From Trema orientale (lineage: Eukaryota; Streptophyta; Magnoliopsida; Rosales; Cannabaceae), in assembly GCA_002914845.1 (NCBI GenBank), contig JXTC01000181.1, positions 337,350-401,349 on the forward strand: a DNA stretch of 64,000 nucleotides. The letters run 5' to 3'. Made by a program: the position numbers and the translations under genes. The notes beneath the pieces are model-generated. The model was given only the letters and a program-made list of their open reading frames with translations. It had not been told where the DNA came from and searched no databases. This document shows positions 35,009-47,784 of this stretch, in pieces; the stretch's first letter is position 1; each line of letters begins with the position of its first letter.

Positions 35009-36874
35009 CCTAATCTTTACTCATGCTTGTTGTAATACTGTGATGTTTCACTCTATGTACATTGAATATATCTTTTGTCCTTAGAATAATATGATTGTAT
35101 ATTGGTTTTCTAGTTTGCTTTACTATCTGTTGCTTTGTTTTTTATTTTTTGCTGGATACCATCTGTTCCTTAGTTACAGATTTGATAGCACAAACATGTT
35201 TGTGTTTTCTTCAGTTTTCACTAACCTGCATGGTAAACTTATTTGGAAACTGATTGTTCACTTCACAAAATTCCTAAGACATAGGAAAAGGGAACAATAC
35301 ATTTTAATCTTTTGCACATGGTTTGTATTTGTAATTAGTAGACTCATGAATCGTTAGTAGGTAAACACACTTTGTCATGATTTAAGATTTCCGTTTTTTG
35401 TCTTAGGTCAATCTTTTTGACAAACAGTAACAGATAATTTATCACATCCTAGTCAAAGACTTTCATGTAAAAAGTTGTTTTTTTCAATATTTTTCTATAT
35501 ATAGTTATGAATAATTTTCACTAGAATAGGATATATCTTGGTACAATTACCATAGTTTGAAGGGTTGGTACCTGCAACAGATGATCAATATGTGATTTTG
35601 AGTTTCGTACGTTCTTAGTTTTGTCTCTTTGATTTGTGACTTATTTTGAGGGCATGATCGTTGCTATTTATGGCTCTCTTGTAACTTAGCTGAACAATTT
35701 CGGATGAATACTTGTCTCTTATGGATATTATTGTTATTTTAATTTTATTTCATATCTTTTGTTTCATGCCAGTTGATCTCTGTGTTCATGCTACTTCCGC
35801 TTTATGTATTTGTGCATGGATGTGCTTGATTTAGATCCTTACCTCATTTCATTTAGACTTGCTGTACAAGCCTACTAGGCTCTGATTCATATCAAGTTTT
35901 GATGCACTATTTATGTGTTTAGTATGACCACTGACCTTCATTTTCTATTTGAATTTATGTTGCCAGATTTCCGTCATAATACTTTTAATTCTCAATTATC
36001 TTCCTTTTGCATTGTGTGTAGAAAACTGATAGGTAAAGTAGTCGTGCAAAAATCAGATTCCTTAGCTAATGGTACTTTATGTTCTAGAATGAACATGCTA
36101 GAATTAGGTGAGAAAGGTATGTCATTTTGAGGAAGCGGTAATATTTTCTTAGCCTTTAAATCCTATCATTAGCCTAGACATTAAGCTAGGATCTTGGTAA
36201 AGTAATCTCATCTGTAGTCATGTTATGCTTTACATGCATTGTCTTATTTAGTTCTTATCAAATCGAGCTTATTTTCCGTATACTTGGTTATATCATGTAT
36301 CAGTCGCCACAAAGACTCACATCTTAGTTTTACCGAAAAATGAGAAACGAGTGTCTAGCTTCTTTGTGTTAGCTGTGTGATTAGGGTTCACCAAAGCAAC
36401 TTGTGAGGGACAATCATAGATTGGCATCTAATATATGGTTTTGAAGGCAAAGCTAGTGGCTCTTCAGCAAGAAGTACAAAGACTCGAAGCAAACATGCGA
36501 ATTATAATCTATACTGAAAGAGCAATTGCAATCTAGTTTTCTCCAGATAGGATTTCAAGAAAGGAAGTTGGATATTGTGGAAATCAGGCTTCATACCTTA
36601 TTCTCAGGATGGGGACTTAAAATGCCAAAATTTCGCAGATTTTTCTTTACACCCCACATTTCCTCAATTTTCAATTGTGCTCAATGGTAAACCCTCCCTT
36701 TTTTTTTAAAAAAAAAAAGCCTTAACCCCTTTCTTCCTCCCTCTACCTCTCTTTTTCTTTCTCTATCTACCTGATTCAATTTTCTAGTAAGTGACAACCT
36801 CTCCATCCTTTTCTCTTAGACTCCCCTCCCCCTGCCCTGACCCTTCCACTGCAGCTGTCTATTGTGCACACTGT
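35009..36874. other. Downstream flank of the F-box gene, no further gene seen
   Basis: T-rich, intron- or UTR-like sequence. Short frames at 35091-35357 and 35915-36130 have no recognisable features. It may hold a 3' UTR intron of the F-box gene. Confidence 0.35.
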
Positions 36875-38233
36875 ATGGACCCACCGGCTCTAAGCATTCG
36901 AGGGAAAAATCCTCAGAATCTGGTGGAGAAGGTTGTGCTATTGAAAGCCCACTATAATAACTATTGGGAAGGGTAGTGCTTGGGTTGACAGCAGAGACCT
37001 TGGTTGACAAGTCTGTGGAGCTGGGCCATATGGAATGGAGAACAGCAAAGCCCTCACCTTTCATGTGCCTGGTCATGAGGATGTTCCAAATACAACCCGG
37101 AGATTGTCATAAAGTTCATCAACAACCACAGTTATAAGCAACCTTTTGTCAACTGTTGCCTTTTTTGTGAATGAGAGGCTTTTCTCCTACATCTTTCCCT
37201 TAGTATATGATTAGCTACTTCTACTATACCTTCAATTGATTTTTTGTGAAGATACTAATTACTAACTTACCTATTGTTGAATTCTCTCTCTGATATTACA
37301 GATTTCACCTTGAAACATGTGGATGACGTTATTGATGATCTATTGAGAAGGATTCTTCCTTACCACCAGTCAGAGAAAAGGTGTTCTTACTTGACCTTTG
37401 GTTTTCTGAATTAAAAGTTGTTGGGCAAATTAAACTTTATCCCCTTAAAATCTTCCTTGGCTGTCAATTCAGACAAAAATTTTATTTGCAATCACCTGAA
37501 TTTTTATTTAACTCGTATTACCCCAAAATTAACTAGCTAACTTTTTAGTTTTTCACAAGTACAGCTAATCACGTGCCGAAACCTGTATCTCCATAGTGCA
37601 AACTTCATATAGTAAGTAGTATAATAGCAATACTAGTGTAGTATAGAATATGAACTTCTTGTAATGGTATACAGGGTAGAATTTCACAATAGAATTTGAA
37701 ATTATGATTTTTTTTTTTTTTTGGTGATGTTGAAGGTTTAACTTACACACATATAAAATAAAAAATAGAAAAAAAATTCAATTTTCGTAATGTAAAATTC
37801 CACTCTATACTCTCACAAGGTCACATGCTTAGGGATATGTATACAGCTTCACTTCTAAAAACTAACTGCTGTTAAGTTTTTTTTTTTTTTGACGATTTTT
37901 AACCCCCAAAAAAAAAAAAAAAACTGCTGTTAAGTTTTTAGGCCAAAAAATTGAAGTCTCTGGTTTGAGTGTCCAAAAAAATTGTGTCAGGGTAAATGCC
38001 TCAATGTGTCTTTCCGCAAAGGTTCAATTTCAGCCCCTAAAGCATTTTCTGAAGTTTGATCTATGTGCCTGTCTTTCTGATCTATGTGCTTGTCTTTCTG
38101 TATCATATGGAATCTCAACTCAATTGGTTCTCTGGAACCCAGAAAAAGTGCTCTAGAGGAGGATTCTGAGGAGGAAAATAGAGAGGACACCGAACAACTT
38201 GATGATGTGCTAGAAGATGAGGCTTGGGAATAG
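36875..38233 (+). pseudogene. Broken, intron-bearing copy of a PRP38-type splicing-factor gene
   Basis: PRP38 is a component of the tri-snRNP needed to activate the spliceosome. Pieces collinear with the plant protein are visible. MDPPALSIRGKNPQNLVEK starts at the ATG at 36875 and runs to a TAG at 36974 where the family has a Gln before its conserved Cys. After a one-base shift come LTAETLVDKSVELGH and KPSPFMCLVMRMFQIQP (to about 37100). After another one-base shift comes EIVIKFINNHSYK (to about 37136). A later exon, 37302-37380, has a TTACAG acceptor and AAAAG|GTG donor and encodes FTLKHVDDVIDDLLRR. A last piece ends LEPRKSALEEDSEEENRED... at a TAG (38231). The family's middle segment after HSYK is missing. 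Introns are kept, so this is a duplicated gene copy, not a processed one. Confidence 0.83.
37864..37939. repeat. Small insertion flanked by an 18-bp direct repeat
   Basis: AACTGCTGTTAAGTTTTT occurs at 37864-37881 and 37922-37939. The 40 bp between them are a T run, GACGATTTTTAACCCCC and an A run. This looks like a tiny retroposed insertion with its target duplication. Confidence 0.6.
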
Positions 38234-38267
38234 ATTCACTTTTCTTTCCTTTTCAAGGACCACCCTA

Positions 38268-38305
<38 letters not shown>

Positions 38306-40403
38306 AATCTATGGATATTCATCTAGTGTTAAGAGTCAGTTGGTACTATTGTCCTCTTGCTAGATGATTTTTTGGCTGTGTTCTTGAAGGTAAATATGAA
38401 TTTATGCTTATCATTTTAGCAGGATTAGTATCCTGGCTGAGGCCTGTAAGGGACACAGACGGATAGTCAGAGTCTCACAGATATGGGTGCAAGGCTACCT
38501 TTCTCCAATTCAGCTTACTTATCTTCCGGAGTCAAGAATTTTATCTAGTGAGTGCTAGAACTATATTTTATTTATTCGTGGGGCTTTTATATATATATTT
38601 TTTATTTTTTAGTGGAGACTTTACATATAATTTAAGCTAAAAAACTATGAATACTTATAAATTTTTTGGCATCAAAGGAAATAAAGAAATGAGTAAGGCT
38701 TAAGCCCCCGTAAGGCAAAGAGTGTCTCCGTCCCTACTTATTGGGATATTGTGCAGGAGACACTTGAGGTTATGAGAATTGGAACAGCCAAGATGTGTGT
38801 GACACTAGTATAAAACTTACTTGTCTTAATAATTTACAAATGTTTCTCTTAAAAAAAAAAAAAAAAAACTCTATAATATTTATTATATGTTCTTGTCTTG
38901 CACGATCATCTTGCTAGATTTTTTTTCCTTAAATATAGAAAGAGACGTAAAAATTCAAATATCTCTTTTATGCAAGAGAATGCTAAAGGATGTTTGTGGT
39001 GTCTAAACATATTTTCTACCGGTACTATGTGCTGTTGTATAGTGCTGAACATTAAAAATATATTTTTTCGTATTTTTTAATGTAGTAAACACTCAACTCT
39101 GTGTTTTCCCATCTTATTTGCGACTTTCCCACATCGTTACATGAATGGCTTGATAATCAAATTAGTTGATATTCTCTCTCTTTTTTTTTTTCTTAAAAAA
39201 AAAGATGAAGAATGTAATGACGTTTAAATAAAACAACACAAAATGGTAGCAATCCATAATTATGGATTCTTTCTCTACCGTAAGATTAATTTCTAACTCC
39301 ATGAAGAGTTACTATTGATATTTGATAGCCAATTTACCACACTACTCTTAAGTGTTGACTGTTGAGGAGGCCTCGAATTGAAATTTTCAAACTGGAAGGG
39401 AAAAAAAAAAAAAAAAGAAGAAAGAACACGAAACAACAATGAATATATTCACATAATCACATAATATGTTGTATCTTCTAAGTGGAGCCAAGAATTAAGT
39501 GTCTCCTTTATGCGGACCACACTCACAAACAACGTCACATAAACATGACGAGGTTGATTATGACCCCTTTCTACTTTGAGCTTGAGAGCAATAAAGCCAT
39601 TGGCCCAAAGCTCAAGCTGCCACTCAAACTTTTCCAAACTGAGCTCTCATATCATTAAATAGGATCGAAAGTGACCCTTTTCTTTTTCCCCACCACTTTT
39701 CCTATGTGCCAAACAAAAGCCTCTTAATCATCATATTGCTTTCTTTTATCACCAAACTTTTAAACCTCGTATTAACTTTAGGTCCTAATAGGGGCAAAAT
39801 GGTCTTAACAATCTTACATGAAGCCTGGACTGCAGTTAGTGGGACCCATTGAAAGAGATAGCCGTTGGGAGGAGCGGTAGAAGCAATAAAGGGGACTCGG
39901 GATTCAACTTATCCATGACCATGAGATCGAGATGGTCAAATGGATTAAAAAGAAACAAATGTTAATGCTCAGAGTGAAAGAGCGAAAAATAATTAGAACT
40001 CCAATCGCAAGAAAGAACTAGCCGTTAGGCTTTGTAAGAAGGAAGAGCCCCCAACTGCAAAAAACCTTAATGCACCCACCACCACCACCCGACAATTTCT
40101 CTCTCCCAATACAAGATTCTGTCTCTTTCTCTCTCCTAGAAACATGGTCACGTGCTCTTTCACAGTCACAGGAGAACCCCACCTCTCTCTCAGCTCTCAC
40201 TACTTAACGTTCTTCCAAGTCATTAGTCCTGTTTCATTCATTCCTTTTGGGCTTCCTACTAGTTACTTGGCTCTAACACGAGCAAAAAACGAGGGAGCCA
40301 ATATAGAACCTCATCTTCTTCTTCTGCAATTTTTTTAATTTTCAAATTTATTGCTTCTCAGACAGATTTTACAGATACCCAGTTGAGATTTTTCGGTTTT
40401 GAG
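38234..40403. other. Intergenic region including the IMK2-type gene's promoter
   Basis: There is a TA/TATG microsatellite at 38269-38310 and A runs near 38850 and 39405. Around 38680-38745 a short stretch with AAGCCCCCGTAAGGC and CTCCGTCCCTACTT looks like an old transposon end. The last few hundred bases before 40404 hold pyrimidine-rich sequence typical of a plant 5' UTR (CTCTCTCCC near 40100, CTCTCTCAGCTCTC near 40190). I cannot place a TATA box with confidence. Confidence 0.4.
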
Positions 40404-43006
40404 ATGAAAAAAAAGGGAGATTGGCTCCACATTTCGAATAAGAAGAGAGAAAAGTGGAAGATTTTTTCTGGGTCTGAAAGACATAACCATTTCTTGTACT
40501 CTTTTCTAGTGTTACTGATATGGGTCTTTCAGTTTCGGCCAGTTTTAGGCCAAGATTGGGATGGTGTAATAGTCACGGCAGCTGATTTTCAAGCACTCCA
40601 AGCGTTTAAGCAGGAACTAGCTGACCCAAAAGGGTTCTTGAGGAGCTGGAACGATAGTGGCTATGGAGCTTGCTCTGGTGGTTGGGTTGGAATCAAGTGT
40701 GCTCAGGGACAGGTTATTGTGATACAGCTTCCATGGAAGGGATTGGGAGGAAGAATCACAGAGAAGATTGGTCAACTTCAGGCCCTTCGAAAGCTCAGTC
40801 TCCATGATAATGTTATTACGGGTTCAATCCCTTTTGCATTGGGGTTCATTCCCAACCTCAGAGGAGTTCAACTTTTCAACAATCGGCTTTCAGGTTCAAT
40901 CCCTCCTTCATTGGGTTTCAGTCCTTTGCTTCAGACTCTTGACCTTAGTAACAACTCACTTAGTGGGACTATCCCACCTAGTCTTGCAAACTCTACCAAG
41001 CTTATTAGAGTCAACCTTAGTTTCAATTCCTTATCTGGGTCTATCCCACCTAGTCTTACTGCCTCACCATCAATCATCTTTCTTGCTCTTCAATACAATA
41101 ATCTCTCTGGTCCTGTCCCTCACTCTTGGGGTATGAGTCTTCAGTCATTGACCCTTGATCATAACTCTCTCTCAGGAAGTTTACCTGCTTTGGGAAACTC
41201 AACTGAGATTCAAGAGGTTTCCCTAAGTGGAAACAAATTTTATGGAGCCATCCCAGATGAAATAGGGAGGCTTTCTAGGCTTAGAACACTTGATTTCTCT
41301 AATAATGCCATAAATGGGAGCTTGCCCACTAGTCTTTCTAATTTGTCCTCACTTGTTTTGTTGAATTTGGAGGGAAACAACCTTGACAACCAAATCCCAG
41401 AAGAGCTTGGGATATTGCATAACCTATCTGTTCTCAACCTTAGAGGAAACCAGTTAAAGGGTCCAATTCCAGCTACCATTGGAAACATTACCACACTCAC
41501 TCAACTTGACTTGTCGTATAATAATCTCAGTGGAGCAATTCCTGATTCCCTTTCTGCTTTATCTCATCTTAGTCTTTTCAATGTTTCATATAATAACCTC
41601 TCCGGTTCTGTTCCTATTGTTCTGTCCCAAAAGTTCAACGCCAGCTCTTTTGTTGGGAATATTCAGCTATGTGGGTACAATGGCTCAACCCCATGCCCTT
41701 CTGAAGTACCTTCTCAAGGTGCTACAGCTCCATCCCCTGAGATATCGAAACCTCATCGCCATCAACTAAGTTCCAAAGACATTATTCTCATAGCAGCTGG
41801 TGCTCTCCTCTTAGTTTTGCTCATACTTTGTTGCATTTTACTCTGCTGCTTGTTAAGAAGGAGGACTGAATCAAAAGGCAAGGATGGTCAGACCGCAGGA
41901 AGAGCCGGTGCAGCTGCCAGGGCCGAAAAGGGGGTCCCAGCTGTAGGAGGCGAAGCAGAATCAGGTGGAGAGGCGGGAGGAAAACTAGTCCACTTTGATG
42001 GACCAGTGGTCTTCACAGCAGACGATCTTTTGTGTGCAACAGCAGAGATAATGGGAAAGAGCACTTATGGGACTGTCTATAAGGCAACACTAGAAGACGG
42101 GCATCAAGTTGCAGTCAAGAGACTGAGGGAGAAAATCACAAAAGGTCAGAGGGAATTCGAGACAGAGGTTAATATTTTGGGAAAAATTCGACACCCAAAT
42201 CTTTTGGCTTTGAGGGCTTATTACTTGGGTCCTAAAGGAGAGAAGCTCCTTGTTTTTGATTACATGCCCAGAGGGAATCTTGCAGCATTTCTCCATGGTA
42301 AACATAATGCTAATCTCCCTTAATTGTTTTGACATACTTTTAGCTTTCTTATCAGCAACAACTTATTAACTTGTTCCATTTTGGTGCAGCTCGAGGGCCT
42401 GAAACACCTATTAATTGGCCAACAAGAATGAAAATAGCTCAGGGCATGACTCGCGGCCTGTTCTACCTCCATTCCAACGAGAATATCATCCATGGAAACC
42501 TCACATCCAGCAATATCTTACTCGATGAGCAAATAAACGCCAAAGTAGCAGATTTTGGGCTCTCTCGGCTAATGACAACTGCTGCCACATCAAACGTGAT
42601 TGCTACCGCTGGAGCACTGGGCTACCGTGCGCCAGAGCTCTCAAAGCTTAAGAAAGCCAACGCAAAAACCGACGTGTATAGCCTTGGGGTCATCATGTTG
42701 GAACTCCTAACAGGGAAGTCACCCGGTGAGGCTATGAATGGTGTTGATTTGCCTCAATGGGTTGCCTCTATTGTAAAAGAAGAGTGGACGAATGAAGTTT
42801 TTGACTTGGAATTGATGAGGGATGCATCTAGCATTGGAGACGAGTTATTGAACACCTTAAAACTGGCTTTGCATTGTGTTGATCCTTCACCATCAGCCAG
42901 ACCAGAAGTGAAGCAGGTTCTTCAGCAACTTGAAGAGATTAGACCTGACAATGCGGCTGCAAGTTCCGGTGACGATGGAGCTGGTGCCCCTTCCACTAGT
43001 GAGTAA
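40404..43006 (+). CDS. IMK2: IMK2-type leucine-rich-repeat receptor-like kinase, 836 aa
   Basis: There are two exons, 40404-42297 and 42390-43006. The 92-bp intron (CATG|GTAAAC to GTGCAG|CTCGAG) restores FLHARGPE. I start at the ATG at 40404; the frame is open upstream but has no earlier ATG. The order is a basic N-terminus with a signal-anchor segment (about 30-48), an LRR N-terminal cap ([12 protein letters not shown] to [10 protein letters not shown]), about ten LRRs (for example [20 protein letters not shown]), GNIQLCGY, a membrane span (about 459-485), a Gly/Ala-rich juxtamembrane part, and a kinase domain. The kinase has [11 protein letters not shown] (about 551), the Lys of VAVKRL (about 571), ADFG and APE intact, but HRD is replaced by HGN (666-668). 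Arabidopsis IMK2 has a similarly altered motif (HEN), so weak or no phosphotransfer is expected. IMK2 is known from inflorescence meristems; its ligand is unknown to me. No damage is seen. Confidence 0.96.
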
Positions 43007-43716
43007 GACGAAAGAAATAGAGTAATGGATTCCAGAATTCGGGCTATGTATTCTGGTGCCATGAGAATAGTACAAATAGTTAGAAGAGTTGATGAATTCT
43101 TTCATTCTTCAATAGGAATTTTGCTTGTTTTAGCGAGTAATTTTGTAGGCGTAAATACGTGTTTCTTTTGATCCGTTTGTGAGAGTGTTTCTTCTTTTCT
43201 TTTGATCTTGTTTTGTGCTTCAATCCGTGGTAAAAGAATCTTCCATCTTGGTTTACCATTTTTTTTTCCCTAAGCTGGTAAATATTGTTCGTTTAAATTT
43301 CATTAGCAGCACTCATAATAAGGCAACTGATGATGCCTGTGCTCCCTTCACTTGTCGAAGAGCCAGTCGGATAAAAAAAGAAAAAGAAAAAGCGCTAAAT
43401 CTTGTATAGTTAAAACTTGAAAATGAAATCATCTCTCCATATTGTTTGTCTCCTTCTCTGTCCAACAAATCACACAATGACACGTTATGAAACACTTATT
43501 CTGTCACCCATATACGTTTTGTAACGGATGTTAAATGTTTCAAATAAAATAGTAAAAAAATAAAAAAGAAAAACAAGTACTAACGGCTGTTAGAAAATGG
43601 ACACGAGGAGAATAAGTGAGTTATATTTAATGACGTGTCTTTGAATAATTGGTTGCATAAAGAAGCGGACAGACAATGATGACAGAGGATCTGAGTCCGA
43701 AAGAGCTCAACTACCT
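43007..43716. other. 3' flank of the IMK2-type gene
   Basis: This holds the probable 3' UTR. Nothing else is recognised before the repeat at 43717. Confidence 0.4.
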
Positions 43717-43857
43717 CCCAAATAGTCTAATGCAGTTTAGTAGATAAGGTTTACTCTAGTTACCAAAGGTATACTCCTGTTTGGATATGTTCCCAAATAG
43801 TTTAATGCAGTTTAGTAGATAAAATTTACTCTAGTTACTAAAGGTGTACTCCTGTTT
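43717..43857. repeat. 74-bp tandem repeat, two copies
   Basis: TCCCAAATAGTYTAATGCAG starts at 43717 and 43791, each followed by TTTAGTAGATAARRTTTACT and ACTCCTGTTT. A third partial unit resumes at 43982 after a small insertion. Confidence 0.8.
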
Positions 43858-43994
43858 TTCTTTTCTTTTTTTTTTTTTTTTTTGCTGGAGAAGAGCCCTC
43901 TTACAAACAGAGGGCAAGAAAAACAATAAAAGTAGAAGATACAACAGTTAACAGTTACAGGACAAAGCCCACTCAAAAATGTGTACTTCTGTTT
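43845..43994 (-). mobile_element. Short 5'-truncated LINE-like insertion with poly(A)
   Basis: The insert 43858-43981 is flanked by TGTACTYCTGTTT (43845-43857 and 43982-43994, one mismatch). On the minus strand it ends with GAGGGCTCTTCTCCAGC followed by a long A run, the layout of a LINE 3' end inserted by target-primed reverse transcription. It is too short to show any coding part. Confidence 0.65.
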
Positions 43995-44291
43995 GGATAT
44001 GTCTTGTTCTTCTCTTGCTTTATAACTGGTTACAAAACAAGGTGAGGGGCTTTTAACTCCCATAGGTCAGTACATAAAAAGGCAATGTCAATGTCAATTC
44101 TATACAACAGCATTAGAGAGAACAAAGCTTTGAAAATAGAATGAAAGGGTATTTGTACAGCCTACTTAATTTCCCCAAATTCTAATTGGTAATGAAACTT
44201 GTTAGAGTACACCACAATGGTTTTCAGTTTCTAATTTTTCCTACTCACATTTTGAGGGGGGGGGGGGAAAAAAGATTCTTAGTTAGAATTC

Positions 44292-44545
44292 TCAGCTTCC
44301 ATCTATAACGTATCCACTGCTTTCCTCCGCAAGTTCTTCCCACACATTGGCCATCTTATCTGCATATCCTGCCCATTATAAAATGCATGATTTTAGATAA
44401 GGAAGTGTCAAGGGGAGTTGAAAAAATGTGATATATACAAAAATTTATATATGAGAGTAGCAATGAAAAGATATTTAAAATTATCTGATTAAGTACAAAT
44501 CCTCTCAACATGCCCATGAAGTCGTAATGCGATGAACGTGTCTTA
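44292..44545 (-). pseudogene. Duplicated 3'-end fragment of a sorting nexin 2 gene
   Basis: The last exon reads GYADKMANVWEELAEESSGY and ends at a TGA (44292-44294). A shortened penultimate exon gives DFMGMLRGFVLNQ (around 44480-44525). The sequence upstream of that, including the exon's start and acceptor, is deleted relative to the other copy, and the last intron's acceptor has been altered. It can only be a relic. Confidence 0.8.
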
Positions 44546-45543
44546 CATGTTTCACTCAGAAGCCCTACGCACAGACTAGAACTCAATACTGTCATGAAAC
44601 TTGGTATTAAATTTGAAAACAAAACTCTGGAACAAATATTCTTCTTTGCTATCGAATCTAAGCATATCATAGGTAATTTGTGATAGATATACTACCGAGA
44701 TAGCTCAAGAAGAAAATTGCATTTAAAAAATAGATAGAAGATGGAGGATCAAAGTTTATTGGTATTCTTTGTTTATGCAGGATTAGGGAGGAGTCATTGT
44801 CTCTACTTATTCTCATAGGAACATGGCTCGTCAAGAAGCACAAGTTTGTGTTGTGCATCAATATTTCCTTAACCTATAGAGAATGGCTAGCTTCGTCAAC
44901 GGGTTAAGTTACTCTAACAGCTTTTAATATAAAGCAACTTGAAGTTTAATGCAGACAAACTAAAGCATAAAGGAACACTGAATAACACAAGCAAAATATG
45001 TTATGGCACAATATCAATAGAGTGAAATCAAGAGCTATGAGATGTAAGCACACCCAAATCAATTTACAAATTTACAACCACTGCTTCAGCATCACGCTCT
45101 ACATTTTCATCAGTTAGCCAACCCACATTGGCCCATAATTTAATAGACTCGAGCCAAGTATTTTTCTTACATAGACCAGTCCGGCCAAGCCCACGGAAAT
45201 GAAGGAATGAACTAAACCAACCTGTGGCTTTGCCATGGGCCCACTGGAAACTAGACAGGGCTGGACGACCTATAACTATACCGACATTGTATTTGGATGG
45301 AAATATAAAAGGAAACTCGTTTCTGTTAACTATCACTAATAAAAACATCAATAAATCGTGGCCCTTTTCTACAAATTAGAAACAACTTAGGTCACCTCTT
45401 GTAAATTCTAAACAAATATGTAAATCCAAATAATTATTGAACTCGTATAAATTAACATGAAACATGTACTAATTCAGACTTAAAGAAATAAGCATGAGTT
45501 TGAGCTACTCTCCAATAGATCTTGTGTAGTAAAACTTAACATT

Positions 45544-47784
45544 GAAGCTGTCAGGACCCAAAATCTGGGCCAATGGCAGAAGGGAAATTTTACTAAAATG
45601 GAAAATTCTTTGATTTATTTTGAAAATATCTTAAAAGTTTCAATTTAACAAACAGTCCATTTAAATAAAATATTTGGAATCTCATCTAGTGAACCTCTCC
45701 CACAGTTCGTATATACCATTAAACATAGATCGAATAATAATAAAAAAAACATAAATCAAATTTAAGTTCAAGCATCATCATCATCCACAACAAGTATCAA
45801 ATACCAAAATAGTATATATAAAGTTCACAGACACAATAAAAAGTAGTAAATCCTGGTTCAATGCTAAATCAAAATCCAAACAATTCAAATACTACAACAA
45901 CAAGAAGCTTCTAGCAATATCAAGACAACAAACTACAGTCAAGATAGACTCTTAATCCTCTTGATCATCTAAGTCGCACTGAAGACCACATAAGGAAGGA
46001 ATGTAAAGAGCGAGTATAAAATACCCAGTAAGAAAGCAGTTACCTCAAAGAAAATATTTTAATGATGGAAAGTTCCTTCATGGATAGTTTAATCTAAGAC
46101 ATATATATATATATAATAGTCCAAAACCGACAGTCCATATATATATATATAAAACAGTATAATCAAAACAATTCAATTTATAAACACATGAAAAAAATCA
46201 ATTCATACACATGAGCTCACATCTTCTCGTCAATGGAAACCCAGGATGATGACACTAAGTGTACCGAATAACCTATCTAACACCTAAACCCATACCCGAA
46301 AGGGACACCCATGTGTCACCTACCAAACCTAGAGGGACAACAGTATTGCCTATGACTGTTAAATGGGGAGGTAATCAGAGAAAAAAAAAACACGCGCAGG
46401 TTTACAGACTCTATACCAATGGTAGGGCACGTAGCACCATACTATAAACCCATGACATTAACACGGTGCTTATGTATGATCTTATGACACGTGCAATATG
46501 GAACTAAAGTGTGAAAACAGTCGTACCCTGATTTTTCAATATATTAAATTTTATAGAAAAACGGGCAGCATAACGGCCTTATTTTTTATATACCCAAATA
46601 TAACTTATACTCAGAAAAGTCTCAGAGTAATGTAATATATATCATGCAGTCTAATTCTATTACAGATATCCAAAACAGTTTTAAAATTACATGTGTCATA
46701 ATATATAGCATAAAGTAAGTTTTATTCAAGAACAATATAAAACAGGGGTAACCGAATCCCTACCTCACTAGAATAGCGATATCATATTATTGGAACCTCA
46801 AAGTGTCATTGGACAATCGTTCGGAGGATCGAAAAACAATTCCACGCTCTCGATCACTCTCTTATAAAAAACTAACTTCTCTCAATGGAGTTTCAAATCA
46901 ACAAACAGACCTCTTCACTGAATTCTTAGCATCCAAAATAGCTAGGTTAGATATATAATTCGTTCAATTCAGGTCTGGGTCGAAACCAAACTAGTGGCAT
47001 GCAAAACGAGGCAAATCTTAGCCATCCGATTTCGTTTTTCGTGCTGATCATCAAACATAGTCAATATATATATATATCAAACTTCTCCATTTCACGAGTA
47101 CAATCTAAAAATGACATTAAAAATCTCATCCAACGGTCAGATGAAAATGTCAAATCTTAAATATCTAAACTCAAACTACTAAACAGTAGCAACTTTCAAA
47201 CTAGGTAAAATGGAGTCACGATATAGATATCTAGAGATTCCTCTCGTCGATGCGAATCCAACAAGTCCAAGAACATCTCTTGAAATGGTCCGAAACAATG
47301 CCGAAAAATCAAACTTGCCAAAGCTTGAAAACAGCGTTTCCGACGATAGTGGCTCTCTAGCGGCTTGGGACCGGCAGTGTAGGTGTACTAGAGGCGCGAT
47401 GAGGCAACATCAGAGGTCGGGGCGGTTGGACGGGGGCTGGGCGAGCTCCGGCGACCCTTGGGTGTTCCTCGGTTTTCTTCAGCTGAGAGAGAGAGAGAGA
47501 GAGAGAGAGCAAGAGAGAGAGAGAAAGAAAGAGGGAGGTCGTGGGAGGAAGAAAGAGAAAGGGGGAGAAAAAGAGAAAGTCCACGTGACCTTGCATGGGA
47601 CTGTGTAATTTTTTTCAAAATTTCACAATGGTCCTCTAGTAAATCCTCTCAATTTTGTCCTCTGAATATTTGCATTTTAGTCCTCATTTTTAAAATCTTC
47701 TGCAAATAAATCCCTCTATTATTAAATCTGAAAATTGGTAAAATTCCCAATTTACCCTCTTAAAATTCGGGTTTTTACAAAAGC
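45544..47784 (-). mobile_element. Solo LTR (~2.2 kb) with near-perfect 5-bp target duplication
   Basis: On the minus strand it begins TGTAAAAACCCGAATTTTAA at 47779 and ends GGGTCCTGACA at 45549, an LTR-type TG...CA pair. GAAGC (45544-45548) and AAAGC (47780-47784) flank it, four of five bases equal. It has no gag-pol sequence, so it is probably a solo LTR. A diverged, interrupted copy in the opposite orientation lies at 5285-8064. A GA microsatellite is at 47485-47530. Reading frames at 47210-47608 are in the repeat and are not counted as genes. Confidence 0.72.

Noticed and set aside
35091..36130. Short hydrophobic frames downstream of the F-box gene
   Set aside because: They are T-rich, intron-like and have no matching start context or family features.
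40383..40403. Upstream extension of the IMK2-type frame by seven codons
   Set aside because: It would start at TTG; the first ATG is at 40404 and gives 836 residues, the length I expect for IMK2.
44667..45351. Minus-strand frames near the sorting-nexin fragment
   Set aside because: They are in the intronic or flanking part of the duplicated segment and are not conserved between its two copies.
47210..47608. 132-codon frame ending in a Glu/Arg-rich run
   Set aside because: It is part of the solo LTR 45549-47779, and the charged tail is only a translated GA microsatellite.
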